Shown here: positions 44,735 to 56,529 of the stretch, piece by piece
Position numbering within the stretch: position 1 is the stretch's first letter
Layout of the letters: the number at the start of each line of letters is the position of its first letter
From: Nymphaea colorata
Lineage: Eukaryota > Streptophyta > Magnoliopsida > Nymphaeales > Nymphaeaceae
NCBI RefSeq assembly: GCF_008831285.2
Contig: NC_045141.1
Location: 10,030,106 to 10,094,105, forward strand
Direction of reading: 5' to 3'
DNA length: 64,000 bases
Translations under genes and position numbers: made by a program
The notes under the pieces: generated by a model
The model's database searches: none
The model's input: only the letters and a program-made list of their open reading frames with translations
Told to the model about the DNA's origin: nothing

Positions 44735-45225
44735 GATGATGTTCATCTCACAACACTAGTGCCTTGAGCAACTTTGTCCCTAACAAAATGAAAATCCACT
44801 TCAACGTGCTGGCTTCTATTATGAGAAAGTTGGAATAGCTGATAAATATTTTGCACTCACATTGTCAGACCATATGGATGGTGGATTTCTTTTGTTCTTA
44901 TTTCAAGTTCAACTGGAAATATGTCTACCACGTTGCATCGTCTGCTAGACGTAGAAAAAACTTGTTGTTTCTTTGAACTTCCTGCAAGAAGATTCAGTCC
45001 CAAGAAGGCTGCATAAATGTTGACCATCGATCAATCATTTGGGCATTCAGCCCCGTCCGCATCGCTATATATATATATGTGAACTTCTTTGTTCTTGTAT
45101 GTTTTGAACTTTGAAGATTAGACCACAATGAATGGTAGCTTTTATGAATCTTAATATTCTCTTGACAGCTCCCCATTGAGATTCTACAGGATCCTAATAA
45201 ATTCGCTGAACCTTGTAAGTACCCC
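44735..45225 (-). pseudogene. Ty1/copia RT-RNase H remnant
   Basis: The minus strand encodes WGAVKRILRFIKA near 45170, then a decayed linker, and the RNase H end: SDNVSAKYLSA and QHVEVDFHFVRDKVAQG near 44800. These are standard copia pol signatures. Several stops and frame changes are present. It is a different copy from the fragment at 5789-6005. Confidence 0.75.
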
Positions 45226-45539
45226 CAAATTTTCAAGTTTCATATACATCTAGCATTGTCACAATTATTTTCAACAATTTGGGGTGTCAAATAATTCATC
45301 GCTGTTCTGATCCAATTACCCTCCAATTTGGTTATCGACTATATTTTGGAACTCATCTAAATTTAAATCTAAACTTCCAAAGCCCTACCTCAATCTAGGC
45401 TGATAATTCATGTCAAATCTAGATCTAAACCCAATCCAAAATCCCAAGTCAATATCCAAAAACCAAGCCTTAGATCCAGATCAGGAGCCAAATTCCAACT
45501 TTAGATTAAAAAAACAGATCAATAGATCCCAATCTGGAT

Positions 45540-45990
45540 CTAAAACTGAGTTCTATATCTAAAACTAAGCCTTAGATCAAAATTCAAATTTTAGATCCAA
45601 AATGGAAATTATATCTAAACCCAAACCCAAATCCAAATCCAAGCCCCAAATCCCAAATCCTGCCCTAGATCCAAAAAGAAAGTTAAAAGTTCATAATTAC
45701 ACTCGAGAATCAAATCGGGCCCAAACTAAGAAAATAGATTCAGAAAATCCAAGCCCCAATCACTCAAATGTTCAAAATTGAGACCAAGAATCAATTCTCA
45801 ATTATCTCTTTCTCTTCTACTAGTTTTTCTCTTTATTTCTTTCCACTCACTTATAATCTTTATTTCTCTCGCTTAATTTTCTCTTAAAATCTATTGCTCT
45901 TTTACTAGTCTTTCTCTGTCTATATTTTCTTTCTCTTAAAAATCTTTATCTCGCTCTCTCTACCTGTTTTGAAAAAGGTTTATCCTTCGC
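45540..45990. repeat. AGATCCAAA-rich dispersed repeat, copy 2, and pyrimidine tract
   Basis: 45540-45800 matches 41384-41700. It is followed by a pyrimidine-rich tract (TCTCTTTCTCTTCTAC-like) to about 45990. Confidence 0.55.
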
Positions 45991-47117
45991 TTTATAAAAT
46001 TTGAACTTCTTTAGCAAGTACCACACCACATATGGGTTGAAGATGATGTTTGGGTGAATATGAAATGCATTGAGAATGAACATAGCTTAAGACTAGTTAA
46101 CCATCATAAAGGTGTCAGGAATGGCCAAGCCTCGTACCGAGGGGTTAGTTCCTTTTTTTCTCTTTTGAAAATAAAAATAATTTTTGATACACTCCAAAAG
46201 CAAACCTAAATAAATTTTGGGACACAAACAACCCTATTTACACAAAAGCGATATCTGGCTGGGTGAGGGACACATTGCAATGCTCCCACAATACTTCAAT
46301 ATAAAGTATTATACTTAAACTTCAAACCGTGACCGACAAATAATTTTATGAATGTGGCCATCGGCGTGCATTTTTGTATGCTTGAAAAGATTAAAGATAT
46401 TACTTTCTTTGATAAACACCAAGCTTCCTCTTAACATTGGTGGATTCACTTCCTAGGAAATAGAATGAAGATTTTCCAGGTTTCACTTTTGCTTGTGGGG
46501 GGAAGGGTCTTCTATTTAACTAACAGGGTCATTTTGATCACTTTTAGTCCATGACACATGGTCTTTGTTAGAGGGCCATTACATATTACATACTCAAATA
46601 ACACAATGATACTCACAGCATGTAATTCTCATCCTCCTCATTCAAAGGCTTTTCTTTTGATAACATTGGACATCAGTGCAAAACTTACTGGAATTGTGCA
46701 CTTTTATTCATTCTTCTTGTTGTGCATTTTTTTGGTTGGTTTGAGAAATTGTGCTGAGGATATAGTACATCAAAATTTTAGAAAATGGAAAGGATTTATG
46801 TGAACTATGGTATAGTGGTGTCCTTACTTAGAATAAAGCACAAACTGTAAAAATGGACTAAGTTCCAAGCCTCTTTCACGTAACTTGCACTGGAAATGTG
46901 AATTATTCTACAAGATTAGTCACTCAAATGCCTTAGGAATAGAACACCCAAGCATATTAAGCATATCTTTATTAAATCCTTTACGCAACTGTAATTGAGC
47001 AATGCAAGTGACAGCTTTCATGAAAGCAATCAAACTACATTTCCACATCCAACTATTTTAGCCAATGGCTGTCATGCCCCGGAATTAAATCTCATTGCAT
47101 CTATGGATATATTTGAG
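45991..47117. other. No gene seen
   Basis: AT-rich sequence with short frames lacking domains. The last 100 bp is the 3' flank of receptor kinase copy B. Confidence 0.5.
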
Positions 47118-47688
47118 TTATCCTTCTATCATTTTTGTCTTATGTTGTATCCTTCTCAGCCATACAACCACTTCTTTCATGTCCATTCTCTCATTTGCAG
47201 ACACATTTGAACATGACAAGCCTATCTCCATTATCATTACCAGCAGCTCATTCATAGCAGCTGATCTTTCAGTTGGAGTAGTATTGCTTTCTTTCAAATG
47301 ATGGTTGTCAATGACATCTGAAATTGCAACAGGAAATGCTTCAGTCACCCATTGCCTCAAACTAAAATCCCCATCAAACTGTTCATCAGCAGGCTTTCTT
47401 CTTGTAAACATCTCAAGGAGCAGAATTCCGTAATTGTAGACATCGGCTTTGGCTGACACCATTCCGGTCATCCCAGATTCTAATTCAACCACTCAACAAT
47501 ATTAGACTTGATTATCAAGCACAATATAATTGGCTAATGCTAATCTATGACACAATTGCACTAATTGGTTTTGGGCAAGAGGCCTGGAAATTGATGGGCT
47601 TAAGATCAATTGAACCTTCAATCCTGCCTTTCTCTTGTTGTATTCTCATATATACATCTAAAAAGAATGCAAGATTATGATTTAGAAC

Positions 47689-47977
47689 TAGACGTTGTTA
47701 TCGGGCTGGATCGGGTCTGGGTCCGAGCCCACCCGATAATGTATCAAGCCGGCCCGGGTCAGCCCGATGGGGGCCGATCCATCCTGATAACTTTCAAATA
47801 TTAATTTTATTTTATTAATATATATATATATATACTGTTATTTAAAGTATAATTTATATTCAAAAGAATTTAAATATTTTTTTATATAACTGGGCAAGGA
47901 CTGGGCTCAGATTTCGGACATCAGGCCGGCCCGAACCAAGTTCTTATCGGGCCGGGCTGGCCCAATGCCCAGGTCTA
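47689..47977. mobile_element. hAT-type MITE in the intron of receptor kinase copy B
   Basis: The 289-bp element has ends TAGACGTTGTTATCGGGCTG and, in reverse complement, TAGACCTGGGCATTGGGCCA. TTTAGAAC flanks it on both sides (47681-47688 and 47978-47985) without a mismatch. Copy A has a 542-bp intron without it, which explains about a quarter of the longer 1147-bp intron here. Confidence 0.85.
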
Positions 47978-48552
47978 TTTAGAACTGAAGTCCTATATAT
48001 GTATGATACAAAAGTTTCTTAAAACAATTCAAACATTTATCCATATTTTTCCTATGGGGCATGTGAGATTTGTTGAGTTTCATTAATTGTATGGTGCAGT
48101 GATTTCACAACTTAAAGGCCTAATCAAACTTATCTTCCTTCCAATTCTCCAGTGACCTATCTCAAGGTTCTCTTAAATTGCTCCTAAATCGAGTGAATTA
48201 TTCAGTAGTGCGGATTGTTAACCAGTCTGAAGCCATTAGGTAGAAAGGTATTTACGATTAGGATGTTTATACAAGAAAGGAAAAAAGTTTATAACTTCTG
48301 TTTAAAAAAAGAAGATGAACTGAAGATTCTGGTTTGTTGAGGACATGCAAACAACAGATGTACATGAGCCATACGAACAACGAATGCATGTCCATGTAAA
48401 ATAGTTTATCAATGACCTTTACATTATTGAGCTAGGAACCACTTGTGCATGTCTTTATGTGTGAACTACCAAGTCATGATGATTAAATGGATCATGTGCG
48501 TTTTCACATCAACTAATATATTTATTGATGTCATATTGCAAACCACATAAGA

Positions 48553-48555
<3 letters not shown>

Positions 48556-48597
<42 letters not shown>
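48556..48597. repeat. (TA)n microsatellite
   Basis: About 21 TA units in the intron of receptor kinase copy B. Confidence 0.95.
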
Positions 48598-48600
<3 letters not shown>

Positions 48601-51271
48601 ACAAATAAATCAGAGATAGTACGTACTTGGTGCAATGTAACCGGTGGTTCTGAGAGTAGCTGTAAGAGTAGAGGAATTCAGACCAACTAGAATTTTGCAA
48701 TGCGAAAATTGCTGACGTATGCTGTCATGTTCTCATCTAGAAGCACATTACTTGGCTTCAGATCACAATCAACTATAGTCTTCGAGTAACCACAGTGAAG
48801 ATATTCTAAAGCACAAGCCACATCAATCATGATATCCAATATTTGAAAGAGATTCAAGCGATGGTCACCTGAATATAGACAGACTTCTAAGCTGCCAGGG
48901 GGCATGTATTGGAGAACTAAAGCCTTGAAATCTGTACTAGAGCAAGACGTAATGACTTTAACGAGGTTTTGGTGCCTGATTTGGCGCAGGACAGAGCACT
49001 CAATGTCAAAACTTTTAGATGCTCCCTCAAATAGCAAATTGAGTTCCTTAACAGCCACTGTCGTTCCATCTGGTAGAATTCCTTTGTACACTGAAGCAAA
49101 CCTTCTGTTCCCAAGAAAATTTGCATTACTGAAGTTGCTCGTCGCATGCAATAGCTCTTTGTAAGAAATCAGTCGAAGTGTAATTCCTTGTAATCTTTCA
49201 ATGTCATCCGGTTGTTTCAACAACCCCCTCTTTCTATAGAATGAGATACCAATGCGTGTGTAACAAATGATGACAGGTGCTGAGCTTCCAATTGCACAAG
49301 CAGCAATGACACTAGCCGCATTGCTCTTACTTTGCCTCTCTGTTTTGTTTAAGCACAATGGGACATGGAATTTGGGAGCTCCACATAGTGCATAGTTCCC
49401 TAGGAATGAATTGGTAGAAAGGTTTGCAAACTTTCCGCCACTTGGAATCTCTCCTTCCAATAGATTGAAGGACAAGTCCAAGACTTGGATGTGTTGAAGT
49501 TTCTCCAATGATTTTGGTATCTTACCCGAAAGCTTGTTACGGGAAAGGTCAATAGTGTCAAGGTTTAGCATGTGGTCAAGTTGTTCAGAAATGTGACCAT
49601 CAAATGTGTTCCAAGGGGGATTCAAATACTTTAGCATTTGGAGCTTTGATAATGATGCAGGAAACTCTCCACTCAACTTGTTTGCAGAGATATCCATGTT
49701 GATCATCATGGCAAAATTCCCAAGACCCAAAGGCAGGTGACCCCAGTGAAGGAGTTGTCCTGTAAGTACAGCTCCAACAAGTCCTTCAACTCTCAAAGAC
49801 CAGGCGGTAGTGTTGATGACAAATTGTTTGAGATTAGATCTAGGCTTCGCAAACTAGTGATATTGTTTATAGAGTTTTGAAATTGACCCAATTAGCATGT
49901 TGTGGTCAATATAAAAAAGAGACATGCTGACCAACTGGTAAAGTGAGTCTGGAATGGAACCTTCTAATGCATTGCCAGAAAGACCTTATGTTTGTAACCT
50001 GTTCATTGATCCTATATTTGGTGGAACGAGTCCTTTTATTTTGTTGAATCTCAAATATAACGAAATTAAATTGGTCAAGTTGGCTAAGGCCAATGGGATA
50101 GTACCTTCAATCAGATTGGAGGAAAGCACAAGTGTCCACAAGGTGGTTGTCAGATTTCCAATAGAGACAGGAAGAGTTCCGTTCAAAAGGTTTTGTGACA
50201 GATTAACTTTCTGTAGCATCTGACACTTGCTGAAGGATGTGAGAATGGAGAGCTCACGACTGCCATGGGCATTGGTCAACATATTTCCCCAAAGGTAAAG
50301 GTACTTGAGTTGTGTAAGACTACCTAATTATAATGGTATCGGCCCACTAAATTGATTGCTTTCTGTAGTAAAAAGTTGAAGTCTTGCAGCATTAGAAAGA
50401 GAAGCCGGGAGAGGGCCATCAAAATTGTTTGTACCCGCATAGAGTTGTTGGAGATTGGCCAGGAAGCAGGCAGCATCTTTTGGGAGATTGTACCCGCATA
50501 GAGTTGTTAGTTGATTGGTCGTGAAACTCAAAGTCTAAAGAGTGGATAGGTTAAACAAGTTGTCAGGCAGTGTACCGGTGAGATTGTTCATTTCCACACT
50601 AAAGAATGTTAAGTGGGTTATGCTTCCCAACTCGGAAGGAATCTTCCCGTGCATATGATTTTGACCAATATTAAGGTGCTTCAGCTTTGAGAGGTTGGCA
50701 AAAGTGACTGGAATGGTGCCGGTGAGCCTGTTACTATAAAGGTTTATGTGCTTGAGTTCCAGCAAACTGCATAGGAACTCCGAAATGCTTCCATATAATT
50801 TGCTTTCTATTGCCGAAAGTACTTGGAGGTGACGACAATGGCTTGTCGTTTGCAGGATCAACCCTTCAAAATTGTTTTTGCTTATGACAATATTCTCTAA
50901 CGGAGGGAGACGACTAAAATCAACGAGAACTTGACCATGGAAACTGATGGTCGAGAGATCAAGAACCTGTAAGAAGGAGAGATTGCTGATGTATGGCAAG
51001 AGAGTACCTTCAAGTGCCTTTTCAGAGAGGTTCAGAGCAACTACCCTTTGTCAAACCATGACCGCATGAAACTCCAGTCCATTTGCAGAAGGAGAAGTTG
51101 GAATTCCAACTTGATAACACATTATGACAGCAATGCAAATTGATCAGTCACATTGCTCAGAGAAACAGGGGCTGAGGGCACCTCCCCTTGGCCGAGAACC
51201 ACAATGAAGGCAAAGGAGGAGAAACACAAAAGAAACCCAAGCAACTGAGGTGACCGGCCAATGGTTGCCAT

Positions 51272-52795
51272 GCCGCTCCAATTTCCTATGCAAAGCATGC
51301 ATGAACAGATGAAGAAGCTAGGTCTTTAATTTATGTATGGATTCACTTCTAGAAAAGTTGTGTGTTTTCTTAGGAATTGAAGAAGACTCATGTCTACTGC
51401 TTTGGAACATATTGCTTCACAATTCCAAATCCAGCCACTCGACTAATGAACGAGGCTTTTTCTTGGCCGCCCTTATCTTGTCTTCCTTGACCACTTTTCC
51501 ACTCTATTCAGTCCCAAATCAAAGTTGTCAGTTTGAACTTCTTTTTTTTTCCTTTAGATTCCCAAAGGTTGGTTCGACCATAGTCACAAATATTGTTTTT
51601 GCCTTTTAAATGGAATGGTTTTTCTCAACGATGAGCTTAAAAAAAGATAAAAATAATGGAAAAATATGGTACATTTTTAGAAAAAATTGCAAAAATTTAA
51701 AAGTCAGAGAAAAATCAAATAAATGAGAAACTAATAAGGCCACATTAAAAAAATAGATAAGAAATAAACAAGACTTAGAAAGTGGAAACAAGTAGTTTGA
51801 CAATAAAAAGGATTGAAAAAACACCTAAAGTGAAAAAATGACTAAATCAATTTGATTCAATCCACCTGTTATTGTTTTTTTATTAGTTTTTATATCTTCT
51901 TCAAGGCTTAGAAAGTGGAAACAAGAAGTTTGACAATTTAATATTTTGTTTTGACTTGCAACTGCATCATCTAAATCACCGGACTGAAGTTATGCCAACT
52001 TTATCCACTTGTTTCAAAAGCTGATTTTTTTCAGCGTCGCACTCACACTATTGTGTTGAATATGAATGCCTGCTGATTCATATATTGATAAAAAACTAAT
52101 GAAAAACATTTTTTTAAAGCAGGTGGACTGGATCAAATTGACTTAGCGAAGACTTGAAGCAACCGGCCGATTCAAGGCAATAATATTTCTAGCTAATCCG
52201 ATTCAGTCCTTGCTCAACTATTCACTGTTTACGTTGCTGATAAAGGATTCACAGCGAAGAATAAATGACAAAATGTTGCTTTTGATTTTTTATTTTGACG
52301 ATCACAGCGAAGAATGAGGAGCCTCCCAAGTAGCAATTTAATGTTAACTGGGTCCCCAACAGAGACAGGGTTCTAATTAAGAATTCACATCTAAATCTTT
52401 CCTATATATACAGTATTGGTGGACCCATGAACTCTGGGAAATCTAAGGGTGGTGCACAAACGCCGAAAGAGAGAGAGAGAGAAAAAAAAAAAGAGTACGA
52501 GATTTTCCTGCATTCCAATTTTGACTGCAGACTTGGTCAGAAACTTGCAGCTAGGGGGCCTTCACACGCAGACTAGAAAAGGGGTTTGCTTTGAGGAATT
52601 TAATTGGCCATCGAGTTATTTGGTGTTCTTTGACCAGAGTACCACACCTAACGTCACATTAAAGAAGTTCTAATCTTTAGTTTGGTTCCTTGTTTATTGA
52701 TAAAGAACCACAGCTCACACGTCATGGTGATCGTATAAAGGAGATACAGATGACAAATTGCAACCCCTCGGTCCTGGGAGTTGGGCGGAGTTCAT
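51272..52795. other. 5' flank of receptor kinase copy B
   Basis: No gene seen. TTAGAAAGTGGAAACAAG occurs twice (51776 and 51907). The plus frame 52449-52673 has no known domain. The segment contains the inverted-repeat element listed separately. Confidence 0.5.
51843..52147. mobile_element. Possible MITE with 25-bp inverted ends
   Basis: AAATCAATTTGATTCAATCC at the left and, in reverse complement, TAAGTCAATTTGATCCAGTC at the right face each other, each extending into CCACCTG. The interior is AT-rich and noncoding. No target duplication could be fixed. Confidence 0.45.
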
Positions 52796-54753
52796 ATATA
52801 TTAAGCAGCTAGTTATAGCCATGACTACTGTTTAAGTGTCTCCAAAATTCAAAAACTAAGATAAAAACAGAATTTCATTGGCATTTGCATGGATCAAACA
52901 TCTATTCTATGGAAATTTAACACTTCAACCAAGTTTAGAAATGGTTGGTCGGTTATGCTGGAACTTTTGAATTCATTAAAGGACTTTGGGATTAATTTGA
53001 TGCAGGTAATGCGTCCTGTTACTGCCTGATCAGGACCAAGAAAGAAACATTCAACAATCAACAGCAGAATCACCATCAAATTTCTCAAAACAGAAGTGAA
53101 AGAAATGCTCTCTGCCATTTTATTGTCTTACCTTGTTAGTCAAAATCAGAATTTATGTTGCATGAACAGCATGCTGCGGATTAAGTCCCCTGCATTTGCT
53201 AAGCAAAATCAATCTGTGCAACAGAGAAAGATCAGCAGATTAATGCTGATATTCACAGTGATGTTTTGCCTAGAATTTACTCAACCAATAAAAGCATACA
53301 AAAGGAAACAAGCCAAAACACACAGAATTACTTGACATAAGACTGAAGGAGCCAAAAGGCATATTATTTGATGATCATTTCTTAGGCGACTTATAGCATA
53401 ACCACTACTCAACATTACTTGCACAAGCATATCAGTGCTGTATATGTTAGAATGTGTATCAGAACCCAACTATAGATTCAAAATTTTAACACAGGCCCAA
53501 ATAGGATTTTTCAATTTTTTTATATCAGTAAAACTAAAATTTATGAAATATCAATGTTTGAATTTTTTAAAATTTGATGGTGGGGGGCCAAGGCCACTGC
53601 CGGCACCCCTGCCTCCGTCCCTGGTGTGTGTAGTAACTGTGGGTCTGTCTAACTTACTACTAACAATCTTGGCTTGATAGACAATATCTTGTTAGATATT
53701 GCGGAATTTTAGTAGTCACCGGTCATATCTCAAAGCATTAACATAGCTTAAAGATTTATGCAAAATCCAAAAAACCAACAATCGAAAATCATAGCAACAA
53801 AAGAACGTGAACCTAACGAGCTTTCTTTTGGCAATGTTTCATAACAAATTTTATTGATGTTTTAATCAATTAAATGGATTTCAATTTTATCAAAGTGCTT
53901 CCTGAATGTTTTTTGTCACATCAGGCCTGTCCATGAGTATAAAAATTCAATCACGCAATTAATATGCTTCACATATACTTCTGATGCTCATATCTTGCTT
54001 CAAGCGAGTAATCAAACCTGGAGATTGGTCATAGAGATTATAGATGATAATTAATCACTGAGTTGATCTGACCATCACATACATATTCTAGTATTTGGAT
54101 CCCTATGTTACTGGAATGACAAAAATCCAGCATCCATAAGCTAAAGCACACAAAGAAGCAATTATTTCACATAAGACTCTAAAAATATCACAATCATATA
54201 TACCTGTGGAAGATAAGTAGCTGATGCAAGCCAATTAAGAAATTGCATCGGATTCGGGTTTAAGAAACGACATCTGACTGGATCCTGATTCATATTTGGA
54301 TGTACATATATATCCAACTGGATTCGGATTCAGATTCAGATATGGATTGGATTTAAGTTTAAATAAAAATCTTATATTCAAATGCTCTTACATTTTGAAA
54401 ATCAGCCAGATTGATTCAAAATTCGAATTCAGATTGTGATATTGGATTTTAGATCCACTGTTTGTATTCGAATCAGAATCTGAATATGGATATGTTAATA
54501 TCTAAAAAAAAACAGATATAGTTCAAGATGTATCCTATTTGAATCTAACACATTAACATTCCTACTCCCAACTCCAATCCCAGGACTCCAGAAAGACAAT
54601 AAATAACAAAAGATACAAACCCCTCAAATTATTCCCTACTGGCCTGCAAGTGTCATACAATCGAGATAGCTAATAAGAAACTTTGGTAGATAATCATAAT
54701 TTAAAACTCTATCATATACGTATGTGTGTATGTACGTGTGTGTGTGTGTGTCC

Positions 54754-54808
<55 letters not shown>

Positions 54809-55215
54809 AATCATAGAAAACGCGTTTTTTAAAAAAAAGAACTAAAAAATGCAATAAGTTTAAAACTTTAAAAAACAACATTTTTTTGAAAAAAACGTTA
54901 AAAAGGGAAAAATACTTTTTAACCTGTTTTTAATGTTTTTTTTTCATTTTTTCACTTTCTTCATTTTTTTCAGTTTTTTTAATGCCAAACTGTTTTTTTT
55001 TCATTTTAAATTTTTTATTTGTCGCAAATCTGCTTATCTTTTCGTGTTTGTGTTACTAGTTTCTAACTTATTTTATTTTTTGCTCATTTTTAGTTTTTAA
55101 AAATTTACCGTATTTTTCTCATTTTTTTATTTTTTTGAAGATCGTCGTATTATACTCGAGAATAACGTTGCCATTTAAAACTCTGTGATGTTATTTGTAA
55201 CTATGATATATATAT
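52796..55215. repeat. Duplicated segment S, copy 3
   Basis: Collinear with S1 from TTAAGCAGCTAGTTATAG to the (TA)n end, with a deletion of about 490 bp at 54236 that removes the start of the GGATAT MITE. It holds the conserved minus frame 52894-53118 and the MITE 53460-53623. A GT/CT/TA microsatellite lies at 54735-54805. Confidence 0.85.
52894..53118 (-). CDS. Short conserved frame in segment S, copy 3
   Basis: A 74-codon frame starting MAESISFTSVLRNLM, with ECFFLGPDQAVTG and a shortened end compared with copy 1. Most differences from copies 1 and 2 are substitutions without loss of phase. Function unknown; see the copy at 28778-29062. Confidence 0.3.
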   Translation of the reverse strand: MAESISFTSVLRNLMVILLLIVECFFLGPDQAVTGRITCIKLIPKSFNEFKSSSITDQPFLNLVEVLNFHRIDV

Positions 55216-55242
55216 ATATAGTGTTATTTTGTATTTAATAAA

Positions 55243-55950
55243 ATCAAGTTTATGTAACTTGAACTCGAAGTATTTATAATCACGAGTTTTGAGTTAAGCT
55301 CGAGCTTAACACAGCAAAGTCGAGTCGACCTTGAGTTGGCTTGACTCGTTTTACAACTCTATCCACTTGACACACACAAATGGACTCGTCCCCTATTTAT
55401 AATGGTGAACATGTCAGCTGGGGTGGGCAAGCTTTGACCTAAGGATGTCAATATGTTTGATTTGTAATGGATATCCAAGCAAACTGCTCCAAAAAATTTG
55501 GAAGAAGAAAAGAAATTTACTAATCAATTAAAAAAAAATCAGATAGGATTTGAAATTAAGAAATGACATCCAATTAGATTCAGATTCAAATATTCATAAA
55601 TATCTGACCGGATACGGATTCAGTTATACAAAAATATCCATTTGAAATCAGATTCATATTCAGATACACAAAAATATCCAATCAGACCCAGATCGGAATT
55701 AGTTTTAAATAAAATTCTATATTCCATGCTTTTATGTTTTGTAAATCAGCCAGATTGAGTTCAAAGATTTGGATTCAGTTCAAATATAAAAATAGGATTT
55801 GGGTCAGATTCTGAATGCGACATCTGATTTCAGATTCAGATTAGGATGAGAAAAAAATGGATTTAGATCAGATTCAAATAATGAAATCTGATTTTGGATG
55901 AGGATGAGGATGGGGATGAAACAAAGAAAGTTTTTCTGACAAGGCATTGG
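55243..55950. repeat. Repeat D, copy 1
   Basis: A CTCGAG-rich start (55260-55375), CACTTGACACACACAAATGG, then a GGATAT/CAGATT-rich stretch opening TAAGGATGTCAATATG. The same order is found at 59775-60440, and the right part again at 56680-57030. This is duplicated transposon-derived sequence without genes. Confidence 0.75.
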
Positions 55951-56039
55951 GAAAAGAAATGAGCGAGGGGCAAAAATATTTAAACAACCCTATTTATTTT
56001 AGAAAAATAAAAAAGAATTTGTTTATTTTTTGTCATAGT

Positions 56040-56243
56040 TCAAAAGAAGAAGCCTTTTGTTCGTATCCTTTTAAGTCTGGCATCTACCTCCTTCATGTCC
56101 ATTCTTATAATTGTAGACTCCCTTGAACATGACAGCCCTATCTCCATGATCATCACCAACAGATCATTCCGAGCAGCTGATCTTTCAGTTGCAGTACCAT
56201 TGCTTTCCTTCAGAAGATGGCCAACAAACACTCTAGGACCAAC
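56040..56243 (-). pseudogene. LRR receptor-like kinase copy C, last-exon fragment
   Basis: The minus strand encodes GHLLKESNGTATERSAARN and LLVMIMEIGLSCS, matching the last kinase exon of copies A and B. The fragment is cut at 56243/56244 by a copia solo LTR, and no other part of the gene is found beyond it. It has no activity by itself. Confidence 0.85.
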
Positions 56244-56529
56244 TGTTGTTAGAAACTTGGCTCTCTCTTTCTCTCTCACTTTCTTAACACAGCAAGAAAA
56301 TCAAATCAGAAGAAAAGGAAGACATAGTAAGAACACGCAAAGATTTTACGTGGTTTGAAAACAACGTTTTTTTACGTCCACACAAAGCTATTTCCACTAT
56401 CAGAAAAAATTACAAAGTACAAGCTCAAACACTGAACAAAGCTATTTCCACAAAATAAATAATTACATAAATACCCTTACAGAAATTAGGGAAGGCTATC
56501 AAGTATGGATCAGACTCAACACTCCAACA
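56244..56529 (-). mobile_element. Ty1/copia solo LTR
   Basis: The 286-bp block on the minus strand starts TGTTGGAGTGTTGAG and ends TTTCTAACAACA, with the ACGTGGTTTGA/ACGTAAAATC text common in copia LTRs. No internal region or second LTR adjoins, so it is a solo LTR. The 5-bp flanks (CCAAC and GCTGT) do not match; near-matching CAACTG/CAGCTG could be a worn duplication. Confidence 0.75.

Larger units (their letters stand above)
47118..51271 (-). pseudogene. LRR receptor-like kinase copy B with degraded kinase
   Basis: Paralogue of copy A with its 5' end kept. ATG at 51271 starts a signal peptide (LLGFLLCFSSFAFIVVLG), followed by NVTDQFALLS and a TAA near 51124. Most of the LRR N-cap is deleted; its end remains (SWNSNFSFCKWTGVSCGHG, near 51100-51040, in another frame). 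Repeats run from about 51030 to 49480 with in-frame stops at 50533-50535 and 50328-50330 and a compensated frameshift near 49870-49740. Kinase: the glycine loop is GNRRFASV, the catalytic loop is DCDLKPSN, and DFG is replaced by NFR. A frameshift follows at 48687. The intron is 47480-48626, and the last exon ends at 47118. It cannot be an active kinase as read, and the stops make even a receptor-like product unlikely. Confidence 0.87.
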
